A DNA stretch of 64,000 bases. Source: Gammaproteobacteria bacterium. GTDB taxonomy: Bacteria > Pseudomonadota > Gammaproteobacteria > Arenicellales > Poriferihabitantaceae. Positions within the stretch are counted from its first letter, which is position 1; every line of letters begins with the position of its first letter. The DNA is taken from positions 1 to 64,000 of the forward strand of contig JAUILZ010000019.1 of NCBI GenBank assembly GCA_030432755.1, read 5' to 3'. A program made the translations under genes and the position numbers. The notes beneath the pieces are model-generated. The model saw nothing but the letters and a program-made list of their open reading frames with translations, was not told the DNA's origin and searched no databases. This document shows, piece by piece, positions 32,474-40,903 of this stretch.

Positions 32474-34666
32474 ATGACCCGTGCAGGAATGGCATGGGCG
32501 ATCGCGGTGACCGTATCCACCGCGGGCTCCGCTTCCGCGCAGTCTGCACATGATGCCGCGCTGGTGGACCTTGGCTTCCAGCGCGACCTGCAGTATTACG
32601 CGCGCCAGATCGCGCGACCGGGAAGCGAACCGGTTTTCGCGTTCAGCCCGGGCGAGGGAGACCCGGAAGAGGATGCCGCCATCGCCGACACCGAACGGAC
32701 GACAGCAGGGGGCCTCAACCAGGTCATCGAGGGTGAGCACCTGCTGGCCCAGGCGGACCCGCCTGCCACGGAAGGGGAGTCGAGCGAGGAATTCGAGATC
32801 ACCTCGACGCCCGGCGAAGGCGACGACCTCATCACGCTGAACTTCCAGGGCGCGGACATCAACGCACTCATCAGCCTCGTCTCCCAGGTGACCGGGCGCA
32901 GCTTCATCGTCGATCCCCGGGTCAAGGGCAAGGTCACGCTGGTTTCCGGCTCGGGACTGCCGGCGGACCAGCTTTACGACATCTTTCTCTCGGTCCTCGA
33001 GGTGAGCAACTTCGCCGCGGTGCCGAGCGGTGGGGTGATCAAGATCCTGCCGAAGAACCTGATCAAGCAGCATCCCACGCCCACGGTGGAAACGCCGCCC
33101 GACAACGACGAGCAGATCACCCATATCGTCACCCTGGAACACGCCTCGGTGAACGAACTGTTGCCGATCCTGCGGCCGCTGCTGCCGCCCACGGATCACA
33201 TCGCGCCCCATGCCGGCAGCAACACGCTGATCCTCACCGGCACCGCGGCCAACATCAACCGCACCCTGGCCATGATCCAGCGCATGGACAAGGAGCAGCG
33301 CGGCGTGGATATCCGGGTGATCTACCTCGAGCACGCCGACGCCACCCAGTTGTCCCAGGTTATCAGCCAGACCCTGAATACCATCAATGCCGAGAACGCC
33401 CGTGGCGGGCAGCCACCGGTCTCGGTCAGCGTGCAGGTGGACGAGGGGTTGAACGCGCTCATCATCCAGGCGCCGGAAAACGAGTTCCCGGTGCTGCTCG
33501 CGCTCATCGATCAACTGGACATCCCGCGGCCCGATGTGGGTGACACGCACGTGGTCTACCTCAAGTTCGCCCAGGCCACCGAGATGGTGAACCTGCTCAC
33601 CGGCCTGCAGCAGCCCGCCGAGCAGGCCGAGACCGGCGCCGTGGCGCGCCCGGAGGTCAGCATCCAGGCGGACGAGCCCAGCAATGCGCTGGTGATCCGC
33701 GCGGATTCGAAGGACTTCGAGGACATTCAGCGGATCATCGAGAAGCTCGATATCCGCCGCGCGCAGGTATTCGTCGAGACCATCATCGCCGAGGTCTCGC
33801 TCAACAAGGAATCCGAGATCGGCGTCGACTGGACCGGCAACCGGCGCACCGACGACGGAGGTGATCTCAGCTTCAGTACCGGCTTCAGCGAGACCAGCGG
33901 CGGCTTCCAGGTCGGCTACGTGGATCGCTTTTTCACCAATCTCGAGGGCCTGGTGGTGCCCAACCTGAACGTGGTGCTGCACGCGCTGCGTGGCGACAGC
34001 AACACCAACATCATCTCCACTCCGAACCTGCTCACCCTGGACAACGAGGAGGCCGAGATCGTGGTGGGTCAGGAGGTGCCGTTCGTCACCGGTAACTTCA
34101 CCAGCACCGCCTCCACCAGCGCCACCACCGACGACGGCAACACCACCGGCGTGGTGAATCCGTTCCAGACCATCGAACGCAAGGATGTCGGTCTCACCCT
34201 GCGGGTAACGCCGCAGATCAACGACGGCGACACCATTCGTCTCGAGATCGAGCAGGAGGTGTCGAGCGTCAGCCCCACCACGGTGCAGGGGGCGTCGGAC
34301 CTGATCACCGATACCCGCTCCATCAATGCCACGGTGCAGGTGGACAATCGCCAGATCATCGTCCTCGGCGGTCTCATACGCGATGACGCGGTGGATACTC
34401 ACCAGTGGGTCCCGGTGCTGGGCAAGATACCGATCATCGGCTTCCTGTTCCGCAAGAAGCGCAAGACCGCGGTGAAGAACAACCTCATGGTGTTCCTCAG
34501 GCCCACCATCGTGCGCGAACCCGAGGACCTGTCTCTCATCACCGAGGAGCGCTACGAGTTCATTCGCAACGAGGAGGCGGAAAGCCAGCCGGATACCCGC
34601 AACCTGCTGCCCGAGGGCCCGCCCCAGCTCAACGTCATCGACTGGGACAAGGAGAAAAACCGTTAG
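32474..34666 (+). CDS. gspD: Type II secretion system secretin GspD
   Basis: Outer-membrane channel of the type II system. I chose ATG 32474, which gives a signal peptide (MTRAGMAWAIAVTVSTAGSASA) and 730 residues; the frame is open to TTG 32318, but that would bury the signal. After an acidic linker come N0 (LITLNFQGADINALISLV), three N repeats (VTLEHASVNELLPIL, IYLEHADATQLSQVI, VYLKFAQATEMVNLL) and the secretin domain with VGQEVPFVTGNF, VGLTLRVTPQIN and VLGGLIRDD. It is the first gene of an operon to gspM; the expected gspC is not upstream. Confidence 0.96.
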   Translation: MTRAGMAWAIAVTVSTAGSASAQSAHDAALVDLGFQRDLQYYARQIARPGSEPVFAFSPGEGDPEEDAAIADTERTTAGGLNQVIEGEHLLAQADPPATEGESSEEFEITSTPGEGDDLITLNFQGADINALISLVSQVTGRSFIVDPRVKGKVTLVSGSGLPADQLYDIFLSVLEVSNFAAVPSGGVIKILPKNLIKQHPTPTVETPPDNDEQITHIVTLEHASVNELLPILRPLLPPTDHIAPHAGSNTLILTGTAANINRTLAMIQRMDKEQRGVDIRVIYLEHADATQLSQVISQTLNTINAENARGGQPPVSVSVQVDEGLNALIIQAPENEFPVLLALIDQLDIPRPDVGDTHVVYLKFAQATEMVNLLTGLQQPAEQAETGAVARPEVSIQADEPSNALVIRADSKDFEDIQRIIEKLDIRRAQVFVETIIAEVSLNKESEIGVDWTGNRRTDDGGDLSFSTGFSETSGGFQVGYVDRFFTNLEGLVVPNLNVVLHALRGDSNTNIISTPNLLTLDNEEAEIVVGQEVPFVTGNFTSTASTSATTDDGNTTGVVNPFQTIERKDVGLTLRVTPQINDGDTIRLEIEQEVSSVSPTTVQGASDLITDTRSINATVQVDNRQIIVLGGLIRDDAVDTHQWVPVLGKIPIIGFLFRKKRKTAVKNNLMVFLRPTIVREPEDLSLITEERYEFIRNEEAESQPDTRNLLPEGPPQLNVIDWDKEKNR

Positions 34667-34668
34667 CC

Positions 34669-36225
34669 ATGGAACCCGCTCCCGGCATAACCACGGGCTC
34701 GCCCCCGGTCAGCGAAACCGACAACCCGCTGGCCTGGGCGGAGCATATCGACTCCACGGTGGTGCAGCTCCTGCCCTATGCGTTCTCCAAGCGGCATGGC
34801 GTGGTGGCGGTCTGCGGCGACGAGAGCGCGGTGGACGTCGTCTGCCTCAAGCGGCCCGAGTTCACCGTATTCGGCGAACTCAGGCGCCGCGTTGGTACCC
34901 GCATCCGTCTCCACGTGATGCCCCAGGCGGGTTTCGAACACCTGCTGCGCCAGGCCTTCGACAAGGGCCAGTCCGAGGCCACCCAGATGGTCAGCGACCT
35001 CGACGACGACATCGACCTCGACCTGCTGGCGAGCGAGGTGCCGGAGACCACAGACCTTCTCGAGGCTTCCAACGATGCCCCGGTGGTGCGGCTCATCAAT
35101 GCGCTGCTTACCCAGGCAATTCGCGAGAACGCTTCCGACATCCATCTCGAGGTGTTCGAGAAGCGCTCGCTGGTACGCTTTCGCATCGACGGCGTGCTGC
35201 GCGACATCGTCGAACCCCAGCGCGCGATCCATGCCGCGCTGATCTCGCGTCTCAAGGTCATGGCCAAGCTCGATATCGCGGAGAAGCGCCTGCCCCAGGA
35301 CGGCCGCATCTCGCTCATGGTCGGCGATCGCCCCATCGACGTGCGCGTATCGTCGCTGCCGACCCAGTACGGCGAACGCGTGGTACTGCGGCTGCTCGAC
35401 AAGAAGGGCGACAACATGGCCCTCGAGTCGCTCGGCATGGACGACAGGACGCTGTCGCGCTTTCGCAGGCTGATCACCTCGCCCCATGGCATCCTGCTGG
35501 TCACCGGTCCCACCGGTTCCGGCAAGACCACTTCGCTCTACGCCGGGCTGTCCAATCTCGATCGCAAGAAAAACAACATCCTCACCATCGAGGACCCGGT
35601 GGAATATGACCTCGACGGGGTAGGGCAGATCCAGGTGCACAGCCGCATCGGCCTGACCTTCGCCGCCGGGCTGCGCTCGATCCTGCGCCAGGACCCCGAT
35701 ATCGTTCTCGTGGGCGAGATCCGCGATCTCGAGACCGCGGAGATCGCGGTGCAGGCGAGTCTCACGGGCCACCTCGTGATGTCCACCCTGCACACCAATA
35801 CCGCCATCGGCGCGGTGACCCGGCTGGTGGACATGGGGGTGGAGGACTTTCTTATCGCCTCCAGCATCGTAGGCATCGTCGCCCAGCGCCTGGTGCGCAT
35901 CCTCTGCACCCGGTGTCGCAAGGAGGTGGAGCCGGATGCCGGTGAGATCGAGCACATGCGCGGGCTCTACCAGGGCGGTTCGATATACCATGCCGTCGGC
36001 TGCCAGCACTGCGACTACACCGGTTACCGCGGCCGCGTCGGCATCTACGAGCTCATCATCGTCGACGAGGCGCTGCGTACCCTGATCCATGATCGCGCGA
36101 GCGAGGAACAGATGCTCGCGCACGTGCGCAAATCGACGCCAAGCCTCACCGCCAACGGCATCATGCGGGTACTCGACGGGACCACCAGTATCGACGAAGT
36201 GGTGCGCGTCACCCAGGTCCAGTAA
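34669..36225 (+). CDS. gspE: Type II secretion ATPase GspE
   Basis: Cytoplasmic hexameric ATPase driving pseudopilus assembly. It starts at ATG 34669, two bases after the gspD stop, giving 518 residues; the upstream part of the frame overlaps gspD and is not used. Walker A is GPTGSGKT at residues 280-287, the Asp box is ILTIEDPVEYDLDGVGQIQV, Walker B is DPDIVLVGEIRDLETAEIA and the His box is TGHLVMSTLHTN. Two CxxC pairs (CTRC and CQHC) form the zinc motif. The N-terminal domain that binds GspL begins near HIDSTVVQLLPYAFS. Confidence 0.97.
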   Translation: MEPAPGITTGSPPVSETDNPLAWAEHIDSTVVQLLPYAFSKRHGVVAVCGDESAVDVVCLKRPEFTVFGELRRRVGTRIRLHVMPQAGFEHLLRQAFDKGQSEATQMVSDLDDDIDLDLLASEVPETTDLLEASNDAPVVRLINALLTQAIRENASDIHLEVFEKRSLVRFRIDGVLRDIVEPQRAIHAALISRLKVMAKLDIAEKRLPQDGRISLMVGDRPIDVRVSSLPTQYGERVVLRLLDKKGDNMALESLGMDDRTLSRFRRLITSPHGILLVTGPTGSGKTTSLYAGLSNLDRKKNNILTIEDPVEYDLDGVGQIQVHSRIGLTFAAGLRSILRQDPDIVLVGEIRDLETAEIAVQASLTGHLVMSTLHTNTAIGAVTRLVDMGVEDFLIASSIVGIVAQRLVRILCTRCRKEVEPDAGEIEHMRGLYQGGSIYHAVGCQHCDYTGYRGRVGIYELIIVDEALRTLIHDRASEEQMLAHVRKSTPSLTANGIMRVLDGTTSIDEVVRVTQVQ

Positions 36226-36243
36226 TCCGCGGCGGTAACGGCC

Positions 36244-37461
36244 ATGCGCGCGTTCGAGTACCAGGCCCTGGACCAGCGTGGCCGGCGCAAGCGCGGGGTC
36301 GCCTCGGGGGACAGCGCGCGCCAGGTGCGCCAGCACCTGCGCGAGCAGGGACTCGCGCCCATCGCCGTGGAAATGGTGGTGGAGCAGAGAAAGGGCGAAC
36401 GCCAGGGCCCTGGCGGCGGGCGCAAGAAGCTCAACAACATGGAGCTTGCGGTGGTGACGCGCCAGTTTGCCACCCTGCTGGATTCCGGGCTCACCATCGA
36501 GGATGCGCTTACCGGACTCATCGACCAGGCAGAGAGTCACCGGGTGAAGACCATCCTCAGCGGGGTGCGCGCCCAGGTAGTGGAGGGGCGTTCACTGGCG
36601 GATGGCCTGCGCCAGTTCCCGCGCGCGTTCCCGGAACTCTATATCGCCTCGGTTTCCGCGGGCGAGCAGACCGGCCATCTCGGCGAGGTGCTGGAGCGGC
36701 TCGCGGAATACACCGAGGCCAAGCAGGGACTGCAGCAGCGCCTCGGCGTAGCGCTCGTCTACCCGATCCTGCTGACCCTGGTCTCCATCGCCATCATCAT
36801 CGGCCTCATGACCTACGTGGTGCCACAGGTGGTGCGGGTGTTCGAGGACAATGACCAGGTGTTGCCGGCGCTCACCCGCGCCCTGATCGCGGTCAGTGAA
36901 TTTCTCCAGGCCTACGGCCTGACACTGTTGCTGGTGCTTGGCGGTATCTTGGTGGTGGCGCTGGTGCTGCTGCGATTCGAGAAACCGCGCTATGCCTGGC
37001 ACAGGATGATCCTGTTGATGCCAGGTATCAAGCGCCTTTCCCGCAGCCTCAATACCTCGCGCATGGCGCGCACGCTGTCGATACTGATCGGCAGCGGGGT
37101 GCCGCTGATCTCGGCGCTCAACAGCAGCGCCGAGGTGGTGCTCAACCGCGTGCTCCGGCGTCACCTGCAACTCGCTACCCGGGAAGTGGAGCAGGGCGCC
37201 ACCCTCAATCGCGCGCTGCTACGAAGACAGTCGTTCCCGCCGCTGTTCACCCAGATGGTGGCGAGCGGGGAATCGAGCGGCAGGCTCGGCGAGATGCTCG
37301 AGAAATCGGCCACGGCGCTGGAACGCGAGGCCGAATCGCGCATCTCCGTGGTGGTGAGCCTGTTCGAGCCACTGATGATCCTGGTCATGGGCGTGGTGGT
37401 GCTGATCATCGTGCTCGCGATACTGTTGCCGATCTTCGACCTCAACCAGCTAATCAGCTAA
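36244..37461 (+). CDS. gspF: Type II secretion inner-membrane platform protein GspF
   Basis: Polytopic platform protein at the base of the pseudopilus. The 405 residues have the usual pattern: N-terminal cytoplasmic part beginning MRAFEYQALDQRGRRKRGV, two repeated GspF domains (LAVVTRQFATLLDSGLTIEDAL and ARTLSILIGSGVPLISALN), and three membrane segments, the last at PLMILVMGVVVLIIVLAILLPIF. Each repeat carries the PxLYxxxVxxGExxGxL-type signature (FPELYIASVSAGEQTGHLGEVL; FPPLFTQMVASGESSGRLGEML). Confidence 0.97.
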   Translation: MRAFEYQALDQRGRRKRGVASGDSARQVRQHLREQGLAPIAVEMVVEQRKGERQGPGGGRKKLNNMELAVVTRQFATLLDSGLTIEDALTGLIDQAESHRVKTILSGVRAQVVEGRSLADGLRQFPRAFPELYIASVSAGEQTGHLGEVLERLAEYTEAKQGLQQRLGVALVYPILLTLVSIAIIIGLMTYVVPQVVRVFEDNDQVLPALTRALIAVSEFLQAYGLTLLLVLGGILVVALVLLRFEKPRYAWHRMILLMPGIKRLSRSLNTSRMARTLSILIGSGVPLISALNSSAEVVLNRVLRRHLQLATREVEQGATLNRALLRRQSFPPLFTQMVASGESSGRLGEMLEKSATALEREAESRISVVVSLFEPLMILVMGVVVLIIVLAILLPIFDLNQLIS

Positions 37462-37668
37462 GTCCTTGTACTACGCGACTTGCGTTGCTGTGAAACTCCC
37501 GGTGAATGCATTATGATTCCGCGACGCACAGCGGCCCGTGGCGCAAGGTCCCACTGGCCCGGCGATTCCCATTTTCAGCCTTAATTCCAGATGCCAGTGA
37601 TCGAGAACAGGGAGCGTTTCCAGCCCAATCAACCCAATCGCGCAAGGACAGCCGGCAAGCGCAGGTCG

Positions 37669-38085
37669 ATGGCGCGGCAGGGCGGCTTTACCCTGATCGA
37701 GATCATGGTGGTGGTGGTGATCATCGGTCTCCTCGCGACCATGGTACTCCCACGGGTGCTGGGCCGCCTCGACCAGTCGCAGCAGATCGCGGTGAAGGCC
37801 GACATCAACCAGCTGTCCACCGCGCTCAAGTTCTACAAGCTCGACAACGCGAAGTTTCCGAGCAGTTCCGACGGCCTCGGGGTGCTGATGTCCGGCGGTC
37901 GCGACGGCAAGGGATACCTCGACGGTGATTCGCTGCCAAAGGATCCCTGGGGCAACGACTACCTCTACCAGTATCCGGGCCAGCACCTGGAATTCGATAT
38001 CTGGAGCCTCGGCGCGGACGGCCAGGCGGGCGGTACCGAGATCAACCTGGATATCGGCAACTGGAACATGGACGAGATCAAATAG
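37669..38085 (+). CDS. gspG: Major pseudopilin GspG
   Basis: Main subunit of the type II pseudopilus. ATG 37669 gives a 138-residue preprotein with a six-residue leader ending in Gly-Gly (MARQGG) before the methylated Phe, then FTLIEIMVVVVIIGLLATMVLPRVL with the +5 Glu. The calcium-binding C-terminal region DPWGNDYLYQYPGQH...DIWSLGADGQAGG is typical. The frame is open to 37591, but that would make an improbably long leader. The 207-base gap after gspF has no other gene. Confidence 0.95.
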   Translation: MARQGGFTLIEIMVVVVIIGLLATMVLPRVLGRLDQSQQIAVKADINQLSTALKFYKLDNAKFPSSSDGLGVLMSGGRDGKGYLDGDSLPKDPWGNDYLYQYPGQHLEFDIWSLGADGQAGGTEINLDIGNWNMDEIK

Positions 38086-38123
38086 AACGGGCCGTCAAAC
38101 CAGCCACGCGCCAGCCGCAGACA

Positions 38124-38717
38124 CTGGCGGTAAACGGGTCGCCAGCGCCTGGCGCGCATCCTGCAATCGCCCTCCAGGCAGGATTCACCCTGCTGGAGAT
38201 GATGCTCACGGTGTTCCTGATCGGGCTTGCCGCCGGCCTGGTGGCGCTCAACGTGGAGCGCGACAACGACGACATCGCCGCGCTCGAGGCGCGTCGATTC
38301 GCCGCACTGGTGACCCATCTGCAGGACGAATCCACCTTTACCGGCCTGCCCATGGGCATCGAGGTGCGCGAGCAGGAGAACCTTTACCGCTTCTGGCAAC
38401 TGGAAGACACCTGGTCGCCGGTGGAGCGTGTCCAGGTCCTGCGCGAGCGTAGCGTACCCGAGGGCGTGACGCTGCGCTTCAACGATCTCCGCAGACGAGA
38501 GGAATCGCGCGAGTCCACCCGGGATGATGCGGAGGACGACAGCGAAGGCGAGGATGAAGAGGGCGAGAAAAAACCCAGGATGCCGAACAACCTGCTGGTG
38601 GTGGAACCCACCGGGCTGATCCGGCCGTTCATCACCACCTTTCGTGGCGACGCCTCCGCTTACCATGTCTCCCTCGACAACTCGCTCAAGCCGGTGATCT
38701 CGCGTGAGGCGATCTAG
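38124..38717 (+). CDS. gspH: Minor pseudopilin GspH, start codon uncertain
   Basis: Minor pseudopilin, recognised by the cleavage motif AG-FTLLEMMLTVFLIGLAAGLVALNVE, which begins at 38178. The first ATG in frame (38199) lies inside this motif and would remove the cleavage site, and no ATG, GTG or TTG precedes it in frame after the gspG stop. CTG 38124 is given as a provisional start; ATA 38082, overlapping the gspG stop, is another option. The C-terminal part has an unusual acidic insert (DDAEDDSEGEDEEGEKK). gspI overlaps its end by 14 bases. Confidence 0.75.
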   Translation: MAVNGSPAPGAHPAIALQAGFTLLEMMLTVFLIGLAAGLVALNVERDNDDIAALEARRFAALVTHLQDESTFTGLPMGIEVREQENLYRFWQLEDTWSPVERVQVLRERSVPEGVTLRFNDLRRREESRESTRDDAEDDSEGEDEEGEKKPRMPNNLLVVEPTGLIRPFITTFRGDASAYHVSLDNSLKPVISREAI

Positions 38718-39105
38718 GCGTCACTCCAAAACGGGCAGGGGATTCACCCTGATGGAGGTGATGGTGGCGCTGGCGGTGGCGGCCATCGGCCTCGCCGCGG
38801 TGTCGCAGTCCATGAGCGGCAACGTGGACGCCGCGACGCGCGTGCGGGAACGCACCGTGGCGACCTGGGTGGCGGCAAACCGCATGGCGGAGCTCAGGAT
38901 GTACCGCCAGTTCAATACCGGTGGCGGGCAGAGCGGACGCGCCGAGATGGACGGCCGACAGTGGCGCGTCGAGGAGCGCTTCGACACCACCCCGGATCCC
39001 AATATCGCGCGCGTGGACATCGAGGTATTCGCCGTCGGTGACTCCCGACGCAGCGCCATGCTCTCCGGTTACCTGGCGCGCTACCGTCCGGCGGAGAACC
39101 AGTGA
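38704..39105 (+). CDS. gspI: Minor pseudopilin GspI
   Basis: Minor pseudopilin of the tip complex I-J-K. It has 133 residues from GTG 38704. The leader ends TGRG before FTLMEVMVALAVAAIGLAAVSQSM, with the +5 Glu. The conserved segment TWVAANRMAELR is a GspI hallmark. It overlaps gspH upstream and gspJ downstream, consistent with translational coupling. Confidence 0.94.
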   Translation: MRRSRRHSKTGRGFTLMEVMVALAVAAIGLAAVSQSMSGNVDAATRVRERTVATWVAANRMAELRMYRQFNTGGGQSGRAEMDGRQWRVEERFDTTPDPNIARVDIEVFAVGDSRRSAMLSGYLARYRPAENQ

Positions 39106-39722
39106 TGCCGCGCACGCGATTTCCGGGTCGCCAACGCGGCTTCACCTTCGTCGAGGTGCTGGTGGCGGTGGGCGTGTTCGCGGTGGTTTCGACCATCTCC
39201 TACGCCACCCTCAGCCAGTACCTGCAGGTGCGCGAGGGGGTGAGCGAGGCGAACAGCGAGCTTGGCGACCTGCAGCGCGCCTTCAGCCTGCTGGAGCGGG
39301 ACCTGCGCTTCATGGTGGACAGGCCGGTGCGCGATGGCTACGGCGATCCCGAGGCCGCCTGGCTAAGCGCGGGAGACGCTCTGGACGGTGAACTGTTCCG
39401 TTTCACCGTCTCGGAACCGGACTTCACCGTCCAGGGCGGCACGCGGCTGGCCCGGGTGGGCTGGCGGCTGGTGGACGGCGATCTCTATCGGGATGGCTGG
39501 CTGGTGCTCGACCGGGTGCAGGACAGCGAGCCGGCGAGCCGGCTGGTGCTGCGCGGCGTGCGCGACCTCGCGTTCACCACGTATCGCTGGGATGACCGCG
39601 AGGGACTGCAACAGCGCTTCGACGCCGATACCGCGGGCCTGCCCTATGCGCTCGAGCTGATCGTCTCGCTGGATGACGATCGCACGTTCCGCCGGGTGTT
39701 TGACCTTGCCAATGGTAGCTGA
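39102..39722 (+). CDS. gspJ: Minor pseudopilin GspJ
   Basis: Tip pseudopilin of 206 residues. The leader ends RQRG before FTFVEVLVAVGVFAVVSTISYATLSQYL. LQRAFSLLERDLRFMVDRPVRD and LVLRGVRDLAFTTYRWDDREG are typical for GspJ. The start is GTG 39102 or ATG 39105, overlapping the gspI stop. gspK begins one base after its stop. Confidence 0.95.
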   Translation: MMPRTRFPGRQRGFTFVEVLVAVGVFAVVSTISYATLSQYLQVREGVSEANSELGDLQRAFSLLERDLRFMVDRPVRDGYGDPEAAWLSAGDALDGELFRFTVSEPDFTVQGGTRLARVGWRLVDGDLYRDGWLVLDRVQDSEPASRLVLRGVRDLAFTTYRWDDREGLQQRFDADTAGLPYALELIVSLDDDRTFRRVFDLANGS

Positions 39723-39723
39723 C

Positions 39724-40890
39724 ATGGCGATCCGGCAGCGGGGCGTCGCCCTGGTCACGATCCTCCTGCTGCTCGCGGTGCTCGCCACCCTCGCGATCTA
39801 CGCCGCCGAGGAACAGGATTTATCGATCCGCCGGGTTTCCAACCTGGTGACCGCGGAGCAGGGCTTCGAGATCAACCTGAGTGGCGAGCAGTGGGTGGTC
39901 AAGGTGCTCGAGGCCGATATCGACAACGATAACGTCAATGCTTCCGGCAACCAGCCGGTCGTCGATCATCCGGGAGAGATCTGGGGCAATCTCGGTCCCC
40001 CGGTCGAGGTCGGGGAAACCGGGATGTCGCTGTGGATGCTGGTGGAGGACCAGCAGTCGCGAATCAACATCAACAACCTGGTGCAGGGCAGCGATCCCGC
40101 GATACTGTCGGGAGACGGGAACCAGGAAGGTGAAGGCGCCGGCGCCGACGGTGGTGACGCCGAGCCCGGGCAGGTCAACGAGGGCGAGGTCGTGGTGGAG
40201 TCCGACCCGGAACCGGAGGACGAGGAAGAGGAGGGGCGGGTGCTCTGGTACCAGGTGATGCGCAACCTGCTGGTCGGCCTCGAGATCAATCCCGAGCTCG
40301 CGGACCCGCTCATGGACTGGGTGGATGCGGACGGGAATCCCACCGGCACCACCGGCGCCGAGGACTTCCACTACACTGGTCTCGACCTGCCGTACCGCGC
40401 GCCCAACCGGCCGATGGCCTCGCCCGCGGAACTGGCGATGGTGCGCGATTTCAGTCCCCGCATCGTCGCCCGCCTGCTGCCCTGGGTGAGCGCGTTGCCG
40501 GTGGGGGACGCCGGCGACCTGGTGGCGGTCAACGTCAACACCGCCCCTGCCCGGGTACTGGCGGCATTCGCCGTGGACCAGCCCATGGACCCCTCCGCGC
40601 TGGAAGGACTGGTGCAGCGGCGCGCGCTGACGCCGTTTGAGTCCGTGGCGGATTTCGCCGACGAGTTCGAGTCCCAGGTGCCGGGCGGCCTGCTGCCTGG
40701 CTACGAGGACATGCTGTCGGTATCGAGCCTGTATTTTGCCGGTCGTAGCTGCGCCCAGTCGGGGAAGGTAAAATTCAGTATGACCAGCCTGCTGCACAAG
40801 CAGACCGGCGCCAACAACGTCAAGGTGCTGCAGCGGGAACGGTTCTTCGGCTGCCCCCTGTTTCCCGAGCCGGAAGCGGGCGGGCAATAG
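39724..40890 (+). CDS. gspK: Minor pseudopilin GspK
   Basis: Large tip pseudopilin that caps the pilus. ATG 39724 gives 388 residues; an upstream open frame inside gspJ is not used. The leader MAIRQRG precedes VALVTILLLLAVLATLAIYAAEEQD, without the +5 Glu, as is normal for GspK. LVEDQQSRININNLV and the SPAELAMVRDFSPRIVARL to VNVNTAPARVLAAF helix-hairpin regions are recognisable. An acidic low-complexity insert of about 45 residues (ending ESDPEPEDEEEEGR) interrupts the alpha domain. Confidence 0.94.
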   Translation: MAIRQRGVALVTILLLLAVLATLAIYAAEEQDLSIRRVSNLVTAEQGFEINLSGEQWVVKVLEADIDNDNVNASGNQPVVDHPGEIWGNLGPPVEVGETGMSLWMLVEDQQSRININNLVQGSDPAILSGDGNQEGEGAGADGGDAEPGQVNEGEVVVESDPEPEDEEEEGRVLWYQVMRNLLVGLEINPELADPLMDWVDADGNPTGTTGAEDFHYTGLDLPYRAPNRPMASPAELAMVRDFSPRIVARLLPWVSALPVGDAGDLVAVNVNTAPARVLAAFAVDQPMDPSALEGLVQRRALTPFESVADFADEFESQVPGGLLPGYEDMLSVSSLYFAGRSCAQSGKVKFSMTSLLHKQTGANNVKVLQRERFFGCPLFPEPEAGGQ

Positions 40891-40903
40891 ATCGCAAGCG
40901 ACG

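Noticed and set aside
32414-34402. A 662-codon open frame on the minus strand opposite gspD
   Set aside because: GspD motifs are intact on the plus strand; the opposing frame has none and follows the same bias.
34663-36540. A 625-codon open frame on the minus strand opposite gspE and the start of gspF
   Set aside because: It opposes an ATPase with complete Walker motifs and spans two genes, so it is a shadow frame.
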